From Candidatus Dormiibacterota bacterium (GTDB taxonomy: Bacteria > Chloroflexota > Dormibacteria > Aeolococcales > Aeolococcaceae), in contig CATPAP010000168.1 in NCBI GenBank assembly GCA_955651875.1, positions 1-5,840 on the forward strand: a DNA stretch of 5,840 bases, in the 5' to 3' direction. Below are positions 3,538 through 5,840 of this stretch, one piece after another. The notes under the pieces are model-generated. The model was not told the DNA's origin. It saw only the letters and a list, made by a program, of their open reading frames with translations, and made no database searches. The translations under genes were made by a program, and so were the position numbers. Position 1 is the stretch's first letter, and each line of letters begins with the position of its first letter.

Positions 3538-5840
3538 GTGCGGCCCCAGCGTCTCCCAGCCGGAACAGTCACCTTTCTTTTCACCGACATCGAGGGGTCC
3601 ACGCAGCTTCTCCAACGGCTGGGTGACAGCTATGACGCTGTTCTTCTCGAGCATCGGCGGCTCTTGCGAGCAGCCTTCCAGCAACGCGACGGCGTGGAGG
3701 TCGATACCCAGGGAGATGCCTTTTTCTACGCCTTCGCGCGGGCGAGCGATGCAGTGGCGGCAGCGCGCGAGGGACAGCACGCGCTGAAGGATGCCGGCGT
3801 CAGGGTTCGGATGGGGATCCACACCGGAGAGGCGCGGGTCACAGACGAAGGCTATGTCGGCATCGACGTGCACCGGGCCGCACGCATCTGCGCGACAGCA
3901 CATGGCGGTCAAGTGGTCCTTTCCGACGCGACTGCACGGCTCGTCAACGTCGATGTTCACGACCTCGGTGAGCATCGGTTGAAGGACCTGTCTGCCCCGC
4001 AGCACTTGTACCAACTCGGGCACGACGACTTCCCGCCGCTCCGTAGTCTCAGGTTCACCAACCTGCCAGTACAAGCGACGGCGTTGGTGGGGCGCGACCG
4101 AGAATGCAGGGAAGCGGGCTCGCTTCTCAGAGACCACCGATTGGTGACCCTGGTCGGTCCGGCTGGGACCGGCAAGACGCGGCTCGCCTTGCAGGTCGCC
4201 GCTGACGCGACGGCAGACTTCGAGGACGGGGTTTTCTGGGTTCCGCTTGCCTCGGTTCGAGATGCGGCACTTGTTGAGCCGGCGATTGCCGCCGTCGTCG
4301 GGATCAAGGAACATCTCGCCAATTCTCTGGCCAGCAAACGCGCCCTCTTTCTCTTGGACAATTTCGAGCAGGTTGTCGATGCCGCACCTCGACTCGCCGA
4401 GGTGCTCGGTACAGCACCCGCGGTCAAGCTCCTGGTCACGAGCCGCGAACGGCTGAGCCTCTCCGGTGAGTGGGAGTATTCGGTCCCGTCGATGGTCCAC
4501 GAGGAGGCGGTGGTCCTCTTCACTGAGCGCGCGAAAGCGTCCAGGAATGACTTCGAGCAAGACGATGCGGTTGCTCAGATCTGCACCCGGTTGGACGGCC
4601 TCCCTCTTGCGATTGAGCTCGCTGCGGCTCGGGTCAAGGTGCTCACTTCAGCCCAGATCCTTGAGCGTCTCGGGCGTCGTCTGGATCTCCTGACCGGCGG
4701 GGCGCGCGACGTCCCGGACCGCCAGCGCACTCTACGATCAACCATTGACTGGAGCTACGAGCTCCTGACCGGGGCGGAGCGAGAGCTTTTCGCTCGATTG
4801 GGGCTGTTTTCCGCTGGCTGGACCTTGCATGCCATGGAGGCTGTGTGTGAAGGCGATATCGAGACACTGCAGTCCCTGGTCGGCAAGAGTTTGGTGAAGC
4901 AGGCTGGAGAGAGATTCGCGCTGCTGGAGACAATCCGCGAGTACGCATTGGAGCGCCTTGGCGACCTGCCCCAGCAGCCCGAGATGGTCGATCGCCACGC
5001 AGGCTTCTTCCTCGAGCTGGCCGAAGAGGCAGCACTGGGGATTGAAAGCGGCGATCAGGAAACCTGGATATCAAAACTCAAGGATGAGCACGGCAACCTT
5101 CATGCCGCGCTCGATCACTTTGTCCGGTCTGGTGCAACGGACCTCGAACTACGCCTCGTGGCGGCTGTTTGGGAGCCCTGGTTTCTTCGGGGTCTGTGGC
5201 AGGAGAGTCGCCTCGGTCTCGACCATGCCTTACGAATGACCTCCGCTGATTCCGTGGCACGGGCCACAGCACTTCGGGGGGCGGCGTGGCTGACGTGGAG
5301 GCAGGGTGATCTTCAGGGCAGCAGGCTCCTCGCCGAGCAAGCCGTACAGATGAGCCGAAAGCTCGGCCACGCCCGGCTGCTCGGGCGTTCACTTCGCGTT
5401 TTGGCGGTGACTGTCTGGGGGGATGCGCCGCAGTCAACGGCACTGTTGGAGGAGAGCGCGGACGCCGCCCAAGCTAGCGGAGACCTGGCGGGCCTCGCAC
5501 GAGTAACGAGCAACTTGGCTCTGCGCCAGCATGAGGCAGGCAACCATCGCGGAGCGGTCGACGGCCATACGCGAGCTATGTCCCTTGCGCGCCAGGCCGG
5601 CGATCAGATCTGGGGCGCCGTCTACGTCCTCAATCTATCGGAGGCTGAAATTCGGCTGGGCGAGTACGAGCGCGCGAGGGATCACCTCACCGAGTGCCTC
5701 AGGCTCGCGCGACACTTTGGCGTCCGTGAGCTCATCGTCGACGCAGTGTACTGCGTCATCGATCTTGCGGTCTCATTGAAGGACTACGGGTGGAGTGCCG
5801 CGCTCATTGGAGTTGCGCAGCGAGAGGCGGACTTTGGATA
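3538..5840 (+). CDS. Class III nucleotide cyclase-like / NB-ARC ATPase / TPR signalling protein, 3' partial
   Basis: The frame stays open to the right edge, giving at least 767 residues. Numbering is from GTG 3538. Residues 11-22 (VTFLFTDIEGST) open a class III adenylate/guanylate cyclase domain with both metal-binding aspartates, Asp17 and Asp60 (QGD). The purine-binding Lys position holds Asp56 and the catalytic Asn position holds His112 (HRAAR, Arg116 kept), so cyclase activity is doubtful. A STAND/NB-ARC ATPase follows: Walker A GPAGTGKT (207-214), Walker B LFLLDN (270-275), TSRERL (301-306), GLPLA (354-358), then a winged-helix-like segment from RQRTLRSTIDWSYELL (395-410). From about residue 500 on there are helical TPR-like repeats. 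Proteins of this design are presumed cytoplasmic signal sensors or regulators; the ligand and output are unknown. Start: GTG 3538 puts the family's usual short lead (LPAGT) before the cyclase motif but lacks a Shine-Dalgarno; TTG 3502 behind GGGGG is an alternative. Codon bias is looser than in the PBP gene. Confidence 0.9.
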   Translation, partial: MRPQRLPAGTVTFLFTDIEGSTQLLQRLGDSYDAVLLEHRRLLRAAFQQRDGVEVDTQGDAFFYAFARASDAVAAAREGQHALKDAGVRVRMGIHTGEARVTDEGYVGIDVHRAARICATAHGGQVVLSDATARLVNVDVHDLGEHRLKDLSAPQHLYQLGHDDFPPLRSLRFTNLPVQATALVGRDRECREAGSLLRDHRLVTLVGPAGTGKTRLALQVAADATADFEDGVFWVPLASVRDAALVEPAIAAVVGIKEHLANSLASKRALFLLDNFEQVVDAAPRLAEVLGTAPAVKLLVTSRERLSLSGEWEYSVPSMVHEEAVVLFTERAKASRNDFEQDDAVAQICTRLDGLPLAIELAAARVKVLTSAQILERLGRRLDLLTGGARDVPDRQRTLRSTIDWSYELLTGAERELFARLGLFSAGWTLHAMEAVCEGDIETLQSLVGKSLVKQAGERFALLETIREYALERLGDLPQQPEMVDRHAGFFLELAEEAALGIESGDQETWISKLKDEHGNLHAALDHFVRSGATDLELRLVAAVWEPWFLRGLWQESRLGLDHALRMTSADSVARATALRGAAWLTWRQGDLQGSRLLAEQAVQMSRKLGHARLLGRSLRVLAVTVWGDAPQSTALLEESADAAQASGDLAGLARVTSNLALRQHEAGNHRGAVDGHTRAMSLARQAGDQIWGAVYVLNLSEAEIRLGEYERARDHLTECLRLARHFGVRELIVDAVYCVIDLAVSLKDYGWSAALIGVAQREADFG

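Noticed and set aside
3008..3602. Short minus-strand frames over the tRNA and its copy (GERIRTSD-like peptides)
   Set aside because: These are the familiar spurious translations of tRNA T-arm and acceptor sequence, not proteins.
3463..4560. 365-aa open frame on the minus strand opposite the cyclase/ATPase gene
   Set aside because: It spans the cyclase motifs and Walker A/B of the plus-strand gene in antisense, shows no family resemblance of its own, and is explained by codon bias of the real gene.

Overview
High-GC bacterial chromosome, probably soil or environmental and from the Actinomycetota/Chloroflexota/Dormibacterota side of the tree. This placement is an inference from GC-rich codon use, a leaderless-type promoter and an adenylate-cyclase/NB-ARC/TPR regulator, a gene type that is expanded in those phyla. 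The sequence does not fix the phylum.

Layout. (1) Positions 1-311 (+): the end of a small membrane-anchored coiled-coil protein, open at the left edge. (2) Positions 319-2547 (+): a complete class A penicillin-binding protein (GT51 transglycosylase plus transpeptidase) with a Pro/Thr-rich C-terminal tail. (3) Positions 2555-2887 (-): a 110-aa zinc-ribbon protein converging on the PBP, with a promoter placed so that its mRNA is probably leaderless. (4) Positions 3060-3134 (+): tRNA-Gln(CUG) with encoded CCA. (5) Positions 3135-3384: a gene-free, heavily structured stretch. It holds several strong hairpins and then a quasi-palindrome built from two pieces of the tRNA-Gln 3' half, one inverted and one direct. 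(6) Positions 3538-5840 (+): a large signalling protein (class III nucleotide cyclase-like domain, NB-ARC-type ATPase, winged-helix region, TPR-like repeats) that runs off the right edge.

Genes 1 and 2 form a likely cell-envelope transcription unit. The zinc-ribbon gene and the tRNA are divergently transcribed from the 172-bp gap between them. The cyclase/ATPase gene has visibly looser codon bias than the PBP and follows a duplicated tRNA 3' end, a context that fits horizontally acquired DNA but does not prove it. The most unusual part of the window is the tRNA-Gln-derived inverted/direct repeat at 3303-3384.
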